Assembly: GCA_965222505.1 (NCBI GenBank)
Contig: OZ244956.1
Coordinates: forward strand, 5,084,001 to 5,148,000
DNA from: G965222505 sp965222505
GTDB taxonomy: Bacteria > Bacteroidota > Rhodothermia > Rhodothermales > DATKEJ01
Direction: 5' to 3'
Length of the DNA: 64,000 bases
Shown here one piece after another: positions 1 through 8,157 of the stretch. Each line of letters opens with the position of its first letter. The first letter of the stretch is position 1. The translations under genes and the position numbers were made by a program. The notes beneath the pieces were generated by a model. It was not told the origin of the DNA. It saw only the letters and a list, made by a program, of their open reading frames with translations, and did no database searches.

Positions 1-224
1 GGTTGAAATGCCGCATTCCACACAAAACCGCACGTGGAGCATCCGGCTAGCGCGAGGTCTCCGGCGGGGGCCGCTTGCGCCTCCGCACGGGTGGGCCAGA
101 GAAAGCCGACGTCTAGTGGTACCCCTTCGATTTCAAAGAAAACCGAAGCATCGGTACCGTTGCATAACGGGCAAGAGGCCGCGCCGGTTTGCGGCGGGGC
201 AAGCATCGTTTCAGATTGGAGCAT
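1..224 (-). CDS. Partial methyltransferase-type protein (N-terminal zinc-binding part only)
   Basis: An open frame runs from an ATG at 224 (a second ATG is at 206) off the left edge, about 74 codons. The visible protein has CPLC near its start and CSTC about 50 residues later, the paired CxxC arrangement of the zinc-binding N-terminal domain of sugar C-methyltransferases and related SAM enzymes. The complete methyltransferase immediately upstream on the same strand has the same kind of N-terminus (CRSC...CETC). The frame begins 58 bases after that gene's stop, so it is probably the next gene of the same glycan operon. The SAM-binding part lies outside the window, so the function is inferred only from the cysteine pattern and the neighbours. 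Confidence 0.55.
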   Translation of the reverse strand, partial: MLQSETMLAPPQTGAASCPLCNGTDASVFFEIEGVPLDVGFLWPTRAEAQAAPAGDLALAGCSTCGFVWNAAFQ

Positions 225-282
225 GATTCAGCAATACGTTGCGGCATTCGACAGACCGGATGGGCACAAGACCTGCCCGGTC

Positions 283-1569
283 TCAGGGATAAACTCGAAC
301 CTCGGGAATCGGTACCACAAATTGGCCACCCCATTCACGGATGTCAGCCATTTGGTGCATGATTTCCTCCTTAAAGTTCCACGGGAGGATGAGCACATAA
401 TCGGGCCGGGTTTCTCGGATTTTGTCTGGATGGAAGATCGGGATGCGGGTGCCGGGGAGGTAGAGGCCCTGTTTGTAGGGGTTGCGGTCTACGGTATACG
501 CCAGAAAATCCGTTCGAATGCCGCAGTAGTTCAGGAGGGTGTTGCCTTTGCCGGGGGCACCGTAGCCCACAACGGTTTTACCTGTCCGTTTGGCCGTGAT
601 CAGGAAGTCAAGCAATTTGCGCTTGGTTTCCTTGACCTGCTCGGCAAAATCGGCATAGGTTTCCATTTGTGTAAACCCGGCTGCTTCTTCGCGAGCGCGG
701 AGTTCGTGTACACGGGGGCCGATCGGTTTATCCGTGTCTTCCGTATGCCGGGCGAAGATGCGGAGGGAGCCGCCGTGGGTCGGCCATTCTTCCACATCGA
801 ACAGGGTGAGGCCATGTTGGGCGAACAGTTTTTCGACGGTAATCAGGGAGAAATACCCGAAGTGCTCGTGGTAGATGGTATCGAACTGGTTCTCTGCCAT
901 CAGACACATGAGGTGCGGAAACTCCATGGTGATGATTCCTTCCGGCTTGAGAAGGGTTTTCATCCCGGCCACAAAGCTGTTCAGGTTGGGCACCTGGGCC
1001 AGCACGTTGTTGCCCAGCAGCAGGTCGGCCTGGAGCCCTTCGGCTTTGAGTTGGTGGGCCGCGTCCCGGTTAAAAAAGAGGACACGGGTGTCGATGCCTT
1101 TCTCCTGGGCCACGCGGGCCACGTTGGCGGCGGGTTCAATGCCGAGGGCCGGGATGCCTGCTTCCTTGAAGTACTGGAGCAGATAGCCGTCGTTACTGGC
1201 TACTTCTACCACTTGGTGGGCCGGACCAAGGCGGAAGCGTGCGATCATGTCCGAGACGTACTGGCGGCTGTGGGCCAGCCAGGTATCGGCATAGGAGGAG
1301 AAATAGGCGTATTCCGTAAAGATGTCTTCCGGGGTTACATAGGCATCCAGTTGGACTAGGTAGCACGTCTCGCACACGTAGGCATGGAGGGGGTAGAACG
1401 GTTCCATTTCGTTCCACTGTTCGGGGGCAATGTAGCTCTCGCACAGCGGCGACATCCCGAGGTCGACGAAGGTGTAGCGCAAAGGAGTGTTACAACTGCG
1501 GCAGCACAGACCGGGTAGCGGATTCTCGGCAGGGAGCCGGGTGGGTTCGGGTTCGAGGGCTACAGGCAT
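283..1569 (-). CDS. Class I SAM-dependent C-methyltransferase (NDP-sugar type)
   Basis: This 428-residue protein has the three-part layout of NDP-hexose C-methyltransferases. A zinc-binding N-terminus carries CRSC (about residue 23) and CETC (about 66). A SAM-binding Rossmann domain has the glycine motif EVASNDGYLL at about 122-131. The C-terminal domain contains VVGYGAPGKGNTLLNYC, typical of this family. Such enzymes put a methyl branch on deoxysugar nucleotides or on related methyl-accepting small molecules. Its start overlaps the end of the glycosyltransferase gene by about 10 bases, so the two are co-translated. The family is clear; the sugar substrate cannot be told from the sequence. 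Confidence 0.85.
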   Translation of the reverse strand: MPVALEPEPTRLPAENPLPGLCCRSCNTPLRYTFVDLGMSPLCESYIAPEQWNEMEPFYPLHAYVCETCYLVQLDAYVTPEDIFTEYAYFSSYADTWLAHSRQYVSDMIARFRLGPAHQVVEVASNDGYLLQYFKEAGIPALGIEPAANVARVAQEKGIDTRVLFFNRDAAHQLKAEGLQADLLLGNNVLAQVPNLNSFVAGMKTLLKPEGIITMEFPHLMCLMAENQFDTIYHEHFGYFSLITVEKLFAQHGLTLFDVEEWPTHGGSLRIFARHTEDTDKPIGPRVHELRAREEAAGFTQMETYADFAEQVKETKRKLLDFLITAKRTGKTVVGYGAPGKGNTLLNYCGIRTDFLAYTVDRNPYKQGLYLPGTRIPIFHPDKIRETRPDYVLILPWNFKEEIMHQMADIREWGGQFVVPIPEVRVYP

Positions 1570-2564
1570 TTCTGGTAGAGGTTAAGCGAAGTCTCTTCTT
1601 CGGGTTCAGGGGTTGGGTTCCCGGCTTCAGGATGCAGGCCCCAGTAGTTTTCCCGGCCGGGAATCAACAAATTACGGAGGGATTCCAGGCGCACTGCATA
1701 TTCCCCGGCCACCAGCCAGCCGAGAAGTTTTTGTTGCAGGGGGAGGTCAGAAGCCGAGACGGCCCGAACATAGTTTCTAAAGGTCCGCCAGGGGGGCATC
1801 AAGAGGCCGGTTGGGCGTTGGCCTGTTTCGCCGGTGGCCCAATCGCGCCGGGTTCGTTGCCAGGTGCCGTAGTCCAGGGCGCGGCGGTAAAAGAGAGGTG
1901 CAGGGACTTGAACAAAGGCCCCCTGTACACTGAGTTCGGCCAGCAGAAGCCGGTCGCTGCCATAAAACTTGAACAGGGAGGTCTTGTGTAGGGCTTCAGA
2001 CCTGCAGAGGCCATAGACCAGGGTGCCTACGAGGTTGCAAAATAGGACCGTCTTGAGCCGCTGCACCGGGTGTGCGGTCAGCAGGTGGGGTTCGCAGGAT
2101 TCATCATAATCGAAGGAGGTGCCGTCTTTCAGCAAGAAGGCTTTGCGCACGGCATCATAGGGCAGATGGGTACTCGAATCGTCGATGAGTTGGACTTTCG
2201 TAAAGGCAAAAACAGCCTCGGGTTGGGCCTTCAACAACCGGACGCTCCGTTCCAGGTATTCGGGATGGTACGTATCGTCGGCAGCCGTCCATTTGAAAAA
2301 GGGATGGTTGGACAGCCGAAAGGTATGGTTAAAATTGGCAAGCCCACCGCTGTTTTTAGGGTTGCGTACATACCGAATGCGTTGATCCTTCTCGGCATAG
2401 TGCCGGCAGATCGCTTCTGTCTCGTCCGTTGACGCATTGTCCGAAATGATAAGTTCAAAATCGGAATACGTCTGGGCGAGAATCGATTCGATGGCCTCGG
2501 TCAGATAACGTGCACCGTTATAGACCGGCAGGCCGATGGCAATCTGTGCACCCGGATTGGGCAT
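1560..2564 (-). CDS. Family 2 glycosyltransferase
   Basis: The 334-residue protein opens with a GT-A fold: a beta strand IAIGLPVYNGARYL, then LIISDNASTDET (about 38-49), and AADD at about 94-97 in the position of the metal-binding DxD-type motif. No membrane segments are evident, so it is likely cytoplasmic or peripheral, moving a sugar from a nucleotide donor to a lipid-linked acceptor. It lies between a flippase gene and a C-methyltransferase gene on the same strand, which suggests one operon making a surface glycan with a branched sugar. The GT2 fold is well supported; donor and acceptor are unknown. Confidence 0.88.
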   Translation of the reverse strand: MPNPGAQIAIGLPVYNGARYLTEAIESILAQTYSDFELIISDNASTDETEAICRHYAEKDQRIRYVRNPKNSGGLANFNHTFRLSNHPFFKWTAADDTYHPEYLERSVRLLKAQPEAVFAFTKVQLIDDSSTHLPYDAVRKAFLLKDGTSFDYDESCEPHLLTAHPVQRLKTVLFCNLVGTLVYGLCRSEALHKTSLFKFYGSDRLLLAELSVQGAFVQVPAPLFYRRALDYGTWQRTRRDWATGETGQRPTGLLMPPWRTFRNYVRAVSASDLPLQQKLLGWLVAGEYAVRLESLRNLLIPGRENYWGLHPEAGNPTPEPEEETSLNLYQKCL

Positions 2565-2652
2565 TGGCAGGGTAGTGTTTATTGGCTCGGTATTATTGGT
2601 GTACGTCTCTATCGTCGTTTCAAGAACGGGGCATGCTGAATCCCGGCGAGGG

Positions 2653-3933
2653 TCAAGCGCTACGGACCAAAAAATACGTCATCACGACCAGTTCCAACGC
2701 CATTTGGAGCAGGAACCCGATGAGGGCGCCCCATACGCCGTAGACGGCAATCAACCATAAGCCCACCGTAAGGGCGGCTCCCGTAGCCACCACGTGTGCC
2801 CAGAAGATTTCATTGGGGCGTTCCAGGGCGCGCAGGGCGGCGCCGAGCAGGGCTTCCACCCCGGAAAGCACCGGCAAAGCCCCCACCAGCCAGAGGAGCG
2901 CAGCATATTCCCCGAACTGCCCGGCGTAGAGCCAGTGCATGAGGTCCGGCCCCCACCAGGCCAGCAAAGCCCAGTAGACGCAGGTGCCCAGGGTGATGAG
3001 GGCAATGAGGCCAAGGACCAGGCGGCCAAACCCGGCGCGTTCCCGCGCCTTGACCAGCATGGGCACCATCAACACGGAAAGTGCGCCATAAATGTGCGCC
3101 ACGGGCATCACCATGACGAGCAAGGCTTTCAGGGCACCACCGGCTTCGAGTCCGGCCCAGATGGGAAGCACCAGAAAGGCCAAATGCCCAGGGACCCATT
3201 GCAGGGCACCGGTGGTGGCCGCCCATTTACCGTAGTCCCAGTGGGTTTGCCGGACCTCTTTCACAAAAGAGGGATCGGCTGGTTGTCCCTGAGGTTTGCG
3301 AAGGCCTTGCCAGATGAGAATGCCGGCCCCGGCCCCGGCAACAGCCAGCAGGAGCAGTCCGCTTGCAAGGGAGAGGGCTTTGAATTGCTGGAGCACAAAC
3401 AACCCCCCGACCAGCAGCACAAAGTAGCACGCCCCTCCAGCAGCAGCTAAAGCGGGTTGCAGTTTGGCGTAACAGGCCCGTCGGATGAGCCAGATGAACA
3501 ACATAAACCCCTGGGCCAGGGCCAACATGCCAAAGGTCAGGCCAAGCAGGGTGTTGCCGATGCCCCAAAGGAGGGACGAGGTCACAGCCAATCCGGCGGC
3601 AAAAAGGAGGGTGAGGTAGAGATGATCCCGCAGGAGGGTCCGCAGATACGCTGGAAACCGTTGGGTAAACTTGCCGGCACCAAAGACCAACATCGGCTCG
3701 GTAAGCAGGCCCGTGTGCACCGTTCCGAGCAGCAGGAAGACCGTGAAGGCCACGGTAAAAGCGCCATAGGCATCCGGTGTGAGCCACCGGACCAGCAGGA
3801 TGTTCAGCAGAAAATTTGAACCGGCAAAGAGCCCTTGTTCCAGGACACTCCACGTTCCCTTCTTAAACCAGGGGAGCACACGCTGGAGAAAAGGAACGAG
3901 GGCAGGGGCAGAGACGGTGGAGTTCGGGGGCAT
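2653..3933 (-). CDS. Polysaccharide flippase-like membrane protein (MATE/MOP superfamily)
   Basis: This 426-residue protein is almost entirely hydrophobic helices (about 12) joined by short basic loops. The N-terminus LEQGLFAGSNFLLNILLVRWL resembles the first helix of O-antigen/teichoic-acid flippases (Wzx type). Such proteins move undecaprenyl-linked glycans across the inner membrane. It lies upstream of the glycosyltransferase and methyltransferase genes on the same strand, with an 88-base gap to the next gene. Assignment rests on topology, the first-helix pattern and context; no substrate is visible. Confidence 0.72.
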   Translation of the reverse strand: MPPNSTVSAPALVPFLQRVLPWFKKGTWSVLEQGLFAGSNFLLNILLVRWLTPDAYGAFTVAFTVFLLLGTVHTGLLTEPMLVFGAGKFTQRFPAYLRTLLRDHLYLTLLFAAGLAVTSSLLWGIGNTLLGLTFGMLALAQGFMLFIWLIRRACYAKLQPALAAAGGACYFVLLVGGLFVLQQFKALSLASGLLLLAVAGAGAGILIWQGLRKPQGQPADPSFVKEVRQTHWDYGKWAATTGALQWVPGHLAFLVLPIWAGLEAGGALKALLVMVMPVAHIYGALSVLMVPMLVKARERAGFGRLVLGLIALITLGTCVYWALLAWWGPDLMHWLYAGQFGEYAALLWLVGALPVLSGVEALLGAALRALERPNEIFWAHVVATGAALTVGLWLIAVYGVWGALIGFLLQMALELVVMTYFLVRSA

Positions 3934-3987
3934 GATGGAATATACTTTCCCCTACTTCGCCCCACCAAACCGGTTTTGCTGAATCGC

Positions 3988-6900
3988 TTACTCGGGCACC
4001 TGGGAGACCTGACCGTTCGAGGGCAACCACCCCGTCAGGAAATCAAACGCCGTCACGCTTCCGTCCATGTTGAAATCTCCCTGCAGGTAGCCATCACTCC
4101 CGTTGGCCGGTAACCATACGTTCAGGAAATCAAACGCCGTCACTTGCCCATCGCCATTGCCATCACCCGGCCACAGCGTCCATATCCCAGGCTCCATCTC
4201 GACCATCGCATTCGTCCCATAAGCCGATGCCGGATCATTCCAGAACGGATAGTACGCACCCACATCCCCCGCGGTCAGCGTCACCGGTACGGCTGTCATC
4301 AGGGGCAAATGGTTGCGGTGACGGATCACGACGTGGTAATCGCCCGTCGGTACGCCGTAGAACTTGGCCTTGACCGTGCCGTCGATGTCATAGACTGATC
4401 CCCCCCGGAGTACGAAAGCGGCCTTGCTGGCAATGGTGCTTGCGGCATCGGTCGAGGTACGGAGTTCGACGATGATCCAGTCGACGCGGTTGCCTGAAAC
4501 TTCGGAGACCGCCTCGGTACCGTCGTGGTCCATGGGTGTGCCGTCGAAGAGGGGATCGCTATAGGGTTGCGTGAGCGGGATGAGGTCTTGCTCGTTAAGC
4601 ATGAGTTGGTGCCGACCGGTGGGTGAGGCACCGACGTCGTAGGACCCGCCGAGGAAGAACCGAAAGCCGATGGCCAGAGGTCCAGAATTGGGAATCAGTG
4701 CAATTCTTGTTGCGCTGTCATTGGGAAGGTCGAACAAAGAGGTACGGTTGGTGCCGTCCAGGTTCATGTTGCCTACACGGTAGCCCTCGTTGATGTAATA
4801 CAGCTTGTCTTCTACAGGGTCAATCGCCATGTCTGTAGGAGAGATGGGGCTGGTGTTGATGGTTTGCATCTGAGAGCCGTCCAGATTGCTCTGATACAAA
4901 TTTTCGGTAATATGATCGTCCCAGTACAGTTTGCCTTGTTCTATATCAATGGCCAGGGTATGGGCGTCTAGGCCGGCAATGGAGACGTTTGTCAGCAGGT
5001 TTGTGCCGTCAAGTTTGGTACTGTAGATTTTCTCATTGGTGTCATCGAGCCAATAGAATCGTCCCCTGGTATGGTCAATGAGGCATTTTCGTGGGGCGTC
5101 TATTTCTGGGCCGTTATATAGCGATTCGATTCCTGATCCGTCCAGGCTGGCACGCTTTAATGAATCGTCATTCTTATCGAGCCAGTAGAGATTACCACCA
5201 GAAATGTCGAGGGCGATGCAGTCGGGAGCACCAGTTGTAATGAGGTCTTCAATATTTGAGCCATCGAGATTTGCCCGTTGGATTTTGTCAAACGGTTGCG
5301 CATTTCTGTCATCAATCCAGTAGACCTTTTCATGAATGACATCATAGGAAAGATCAACCGGTTTAACATATGGTGTATTGAATACCGGTTCAATAAGGGT
5401 CATTGCATTGGGATCTGCACGGTTGATCTCTACAGGATCCCCTCCAATCCAATAGATGTCATCCTCCCGGAGGGAAATCCCTTGAGGTAAAAGGGCAATT
5501 TCCACGAGCAAGTCTTGGATATTTGAGCCGTCAAGGTTGGCACGTTGTATCCGGTTGCTTCCAACGCTTGACCAATAGACTTTTGCTTGGGCCAAATCGA
5601 GGAAAAGACCAAAGGGGGTGGAAAGGCCGGTTGCCAGGTCTTCGATGTTTGAGCCATCAAGGTTAGCCCGTTGTAGCTTATTGGTACCGCTGTCTGTCCA
5701 ATACATTTGACCGCCAGCCACATCCAGGGCTACAGCAGTAGGCGTGTCGAGCCCGGTGATGAGGTCTTCGATGTTTGAGCCATCAAGGTTAGCCCGTTGT
5801 AGCTTATTGGTGCCGTTGTCGGTCCAATACATTTTGCTACCGATGAGGTCTAGCGCCATGCCTCTGGGTTTATCTAGCCCTGTGACAAGGATCTCTTGGT
5901 TTTGGCCGTTAAGTTGACTTCGTTCAACTGTGCCTACGGTGTTATCGGTCCAATACAGCCGACTACCTGTTACATCGAGTGCCAGGCCATAAGGTCTTAA
6001 TAGACCAGAAGAGAGAACGGTCTCAATGCCAGTACCATCGAAGTTTGCTCGCTGTATGGACTTTAGGAGGTCGTCCGTCCAATACAATTTCTGGTTTGCA
6101 GGGTCTAAAGCTACCGCCTCTGGATAGCTGAGGTTGATTAACACCTCCTCTATGTTCGAACCGTCAACGTTAGCCCGTTGTATTTTTTTTACTTCCCGGT
6201 CTGCCCAGTACATCTTGCCGCTTGTTCCGTCTACAGTAATGCTTTCTACCGTCCCCAGGCCCGAAGTAATGAGGTCTTCGATGTTAGAGCCGTCGAAGTT
6301 GGCCCGTTGAATTTTATCGGCTCCCGGGTCGGTCCAGTACATTTTACCTGTCCCGGCATCCAGGGCAAGGCTTATGGGATAGTCGAGCCCGGTGATGAGG
6401 TCTTCGATGTTCGAGCCGTCAAGGTTGGCCCGTTGAATTTTATCGGCTCCCAAATCGACCCAATACATTTTTCCACCTAATACATCAAGCGCAATATCAA
6501 TCGGATAGTCGAGGCCCGAAACGAGGTCTTCGATGTTCGAGCCATCGAGGTTGGCCCGTTGGATTTTATCATCGCCACCATCGGTCCAGTACAACTTCCC
6601 GCCGGTTGAATCAATCGCAAGGCCCCCAACGTCTCTTAATCCGGTAACAACAGTCTCTTCTCCCGTTCCATCCAGGTTAATGCGTTTAATGTAGTTGAAT
6701 CTTTGATCTGACCAGTACACTTTTCCGCCGATTGGATCAAATGCGAGGTCCCTAAATTCCTTATGCCCATGTGGAATCAGGTTCTGGACCTGAGAGCCAT
6801 CCAGGTTCGATCGTTTGATCTTTGCAGATAAGGGTGAATGTCCTGAATCAGTCCAGTACATTTTCCCGGCCCCTTCGTTAAAGGCAAGGAACCGGGGACG

Positions 6901-7806
6901 GGCCAGTCCTGATTCTACAAGGGGTTCTATATGCATCGTAGCTTCTGCCTTAACCAGCGATCGATCTCTATTCCAGAATAGAATTTGTTTGGATTCGTCG
7001 AAAGCAAGCGCATATCCCAGCATGGATTCATCAGTCAAAAGATGTGTTTCTGAGGAGCCATCAAGGTTGGCGCTTCTGACTACGCCTGGAAAGAGGGTCC
7101 AGTATATCTTTCCCATTGGAAGGTTCAGGACCATATCCATGGGTCTGGAAGAGAGCGTAATTAGGTGTGTAAATTCTGTGCCGTCAATGTTAGCGCGGCG
7201 TATGTTCCGTCTGGTATCGGTCCAGTACATTTTGCCTTCGGCGACGTTGAGCGCGATTTCTGCGGGGGGGGTAAAGGTAGAAATAAGGTCTTCGATGTTT
7301 GAACCGTCGAGGTTGGCCCGTTGAATTTTTTCTGTTCCTTGATCAGTCCAGTACATATGGCCGGATGCTGTATCAATTGCAATATCAGCCGGAGTGTTGA
7401 GCCCTGTGACAAGATCTTCAATATTTGAGCCGTCAAGGTTGGCCCGTTGAATTTTCCCGCTACCCACATCAGTCCAGTACATTTTTCCTGATGCTGTATC
7501 AAGCGCAATGCCGGCGGGGTCGCTTAATCCTCGAATAACTAGGTATTCAGTCGGACCTCCACTCATAGGACGTCGCGAGATGTATCCCAGCGCCCTGGTT
7601 GTCCAATAGAAATAATCGTTTTCTAGATCAAGAACAAGATCTGCCACGCCTTCGAATTCACTTACGATCACGGATGGCTCCCACGTTCCAGAAGTAATTC
7701 GCTCAACCGTCTGCAAATCTCCAAGATTTCTGAGAATCAATACATCAGGTTGGGCAGAGAGCATCATTGGCCAAATCAATGCAACGCCTAATAGAACCTG
7801 CTTCAT
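3988..7806 (-). CDS. Giant secreted YWTD/LY beta-propeller protein with dockerin-like C-terminus
   Basis: The 1272-residue protein starts with a signal peptide (MKQVLLGVALIWPMMLSAQP). It then carries roughly two dozen repeats of about 43 residues built on KMYWTD, IQRANLDGSNIEDL and xGLDxPxxIALD, the LDL-receptor YWTD (LY) repeat. Six such repeats normally form one propeller, so about four propellers are implied. The C-terminal third-of-a-kilobase includes a module (VDWIIVELR, AFVLRGGSVYDIDG, DYHVVIRHRNH) that I recognise from Bacteroidota surface proteins. The last residues hold two calcium-loop repeats, DGNGDGQVTAFDFL and DFNMDGSVTAFDFL, of dockerin type. Many repeats are nearly identical at DNA level. 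The ligand is unknown; a secreted or surface-attached binding protein is likely. Confidence 0.85.
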   Translation of the reverse strand: MKQVLLGVALIWPMMLSAQPDVLILRNLGDLQTVERITSGTWEPSVIVSEFEGVADLVLDLENDYFYWTTRALGYISRRPMSGGPTEYLVIRGLSDPAGIALDTASGKMYWTDVGSGKIQRANLDGSNIEDLVTGLNTPADIAIDTASGHMYWTDQGTEKIQRANLDGSNIEDLISTFTPPAEIALNVAEGKMYWTDTRRNIRRANIDGTEFTHLITLSSRPMDMVLNLPMGKIYWTLFPGVVRSANLDGSSETHLLTDESMLGYALAFDESKQILFWNRDRSLVKAEATMHIEPLVESGLARPRFLAFNEGAGKMYWTDSGHSPLSAKIKRSNLDGSQVQNLIPHGHKEFRDLAFDPIGGKVYWSDQRFNYIKRINLDGTGEETVVTGLRDVGGLAIDSTGGKLYWTDGGDDKIQRANLDGSNIEDLVSGLDYPIDIALDVLGGKMYWVDLGADKIQRANLDGSNIEDLITGLDYPISLALDAGTGKMYWTDPGADKIQRANFDGSNIEDLITSGLGTVESITVDGTSGKMYWADREVKKIQRANVDGSNIEEVLINLSYPEAVALDPANQKLYWTDDLLKSIQRANFDGTGIETVLSSGLLRPYGLALDVTGSRLYWTDNTVGTVERSQLNGQNQEILVTGLDKPRGMALDLIGSKMYWTDNGTNKLQRANLDGSNIEDLITGLDTPTAVALDVAGGQMYWTDSGTNKLQRANLDGSNIEDLATGLSTPFGLFLDLAQAKVYWSSVGSNRIQRANLDGSNIQDLLVEIALLPQGISLREDDIYWIGGDPVEINRADPNAMTLIEPVFNTPYVKPVDLSYDVIHEKVYWIDDRNAQPFDKIQRANLDGSNIEDLITTGAPDCIALDISGGNLYWLDKNDDSLKRASLDGSGIESLYNGPEIDAPRKCLIDHTRGRFYWLDDTNEKIYSTKLDGTNLLTNVSIAGLDAHTLAIDIEQGKLYWDDHITENLYQSNLDGSQMQTINTSPISPTDMAIDPVEDKLYYINEGYRVGNMNLDGTNRTSLFDLPNDSATRIALIPNSGPLAIGFRFFLGGSYDVGASPTGRHQLMLNEQDLIPLTQPYSDPLFDGTPMDHDGTEAVSEVSGNRVDWIIVELRTSTDAASTIASKAAFVLRGGSVYDIDGTVKAKFYGVPTGDYHVVIRHRNHLPLMTAVPVTLTAGDVGAYYPFWNDPASAYGTNAMVEMEPGIWTLWPGDGNGDGQVTAFDFLNVWLPANGSDGYLQGDFNMDGSVTAFDFLTGWLPSNGQVSQVPE

Positions 7807-7825
7807 CCTTTTTCTGGTTATAAGT

Positions 7826-8047
7826 TTAATTCAGTGCTGCCGAAAACACAATCTCCTGACCGCCAACACCCGCCGGGCAGTCTGCATTCGGGATGGCCGT
7901 GTTGATCGCTTCAATGGCCTCGCAAAGCGTGCAGTTGCCGTCTGTCGTGGTGTTGTCGGCGAGGGTGTCGACGGTGTAGGTCTGGGCGAAAAGAGGAGGG
8001 GACCCGATTCCGAACAGGATCAGGGCCGTGAGGAGTCGGGGGTACAT
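7826..8047 (-). CDS. CSLREA-like secreted stub (73 residues), probably a truncated remnant
   Basis: A short frame has a clear signal peptide (MYPRLLTALILFGIGSPPLFAQ) followed by TYTVDTLADNTTTDGNCTLCEAIEAIN. That is the start of a CSLREA domain (normally xCTLREAIxAAN), with Cys in place of Arg in TLREAI. The frame stops about 50 residues after the signal peptide, where complete proteins of this type go on for hundreds of residues. It lies 19 bases upstream of the YWTD gene and carries the promoter-proximal start, so the two are probably co-transcribed. It is either a relic of a CSLREA surface protein whose body was replaced, or a small secreted protein. I favour the relic. Confidence 0.6.
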   Translation of the reverse strand: MYPRLLTALILFGIGSPPLFAQTYTVDTLADNTTTDGNCTLCEAIEAINTAIPNADCPAGVGGQEIVFSAALN

Positions 8048-8070
8048 AGCGCCAGCCGATTAATGCAAGA

Positions 8071-8078
8071 CAAATGTA
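8071..8078 (-). promoter_or_regulatory. Bacteroidota-type -7 box for the CSLREA stub/YWTD transcript
   Basis: On the minus strand TACATTTG matches the TAnnTTTG -7 consensus of Bacteroidota and lies 24 bases before the ATG at 8047. A TTG -33 element at ideal spacing is not obvious (TGG lies about 18 bases upstream), so only the -7 box is claimed. Confidence 0.45.
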
Positions 8079-8157
8079 TAACCGAAGTGTACAATGCCAG
8101 AGCCTGAACCGTTGTGGGTCAATCCTAGAATTACGTGTAGGGGAACGCCCTACATGT

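Noticed and set aside
3988..7806. Regularly spaced DNA repeats resembling a CRISPR array
   Set aside because: The repeats lie in a continuous reading frame and encode YWTD blades; unit length is about 130 bases and there are no unique spacers of constant length.
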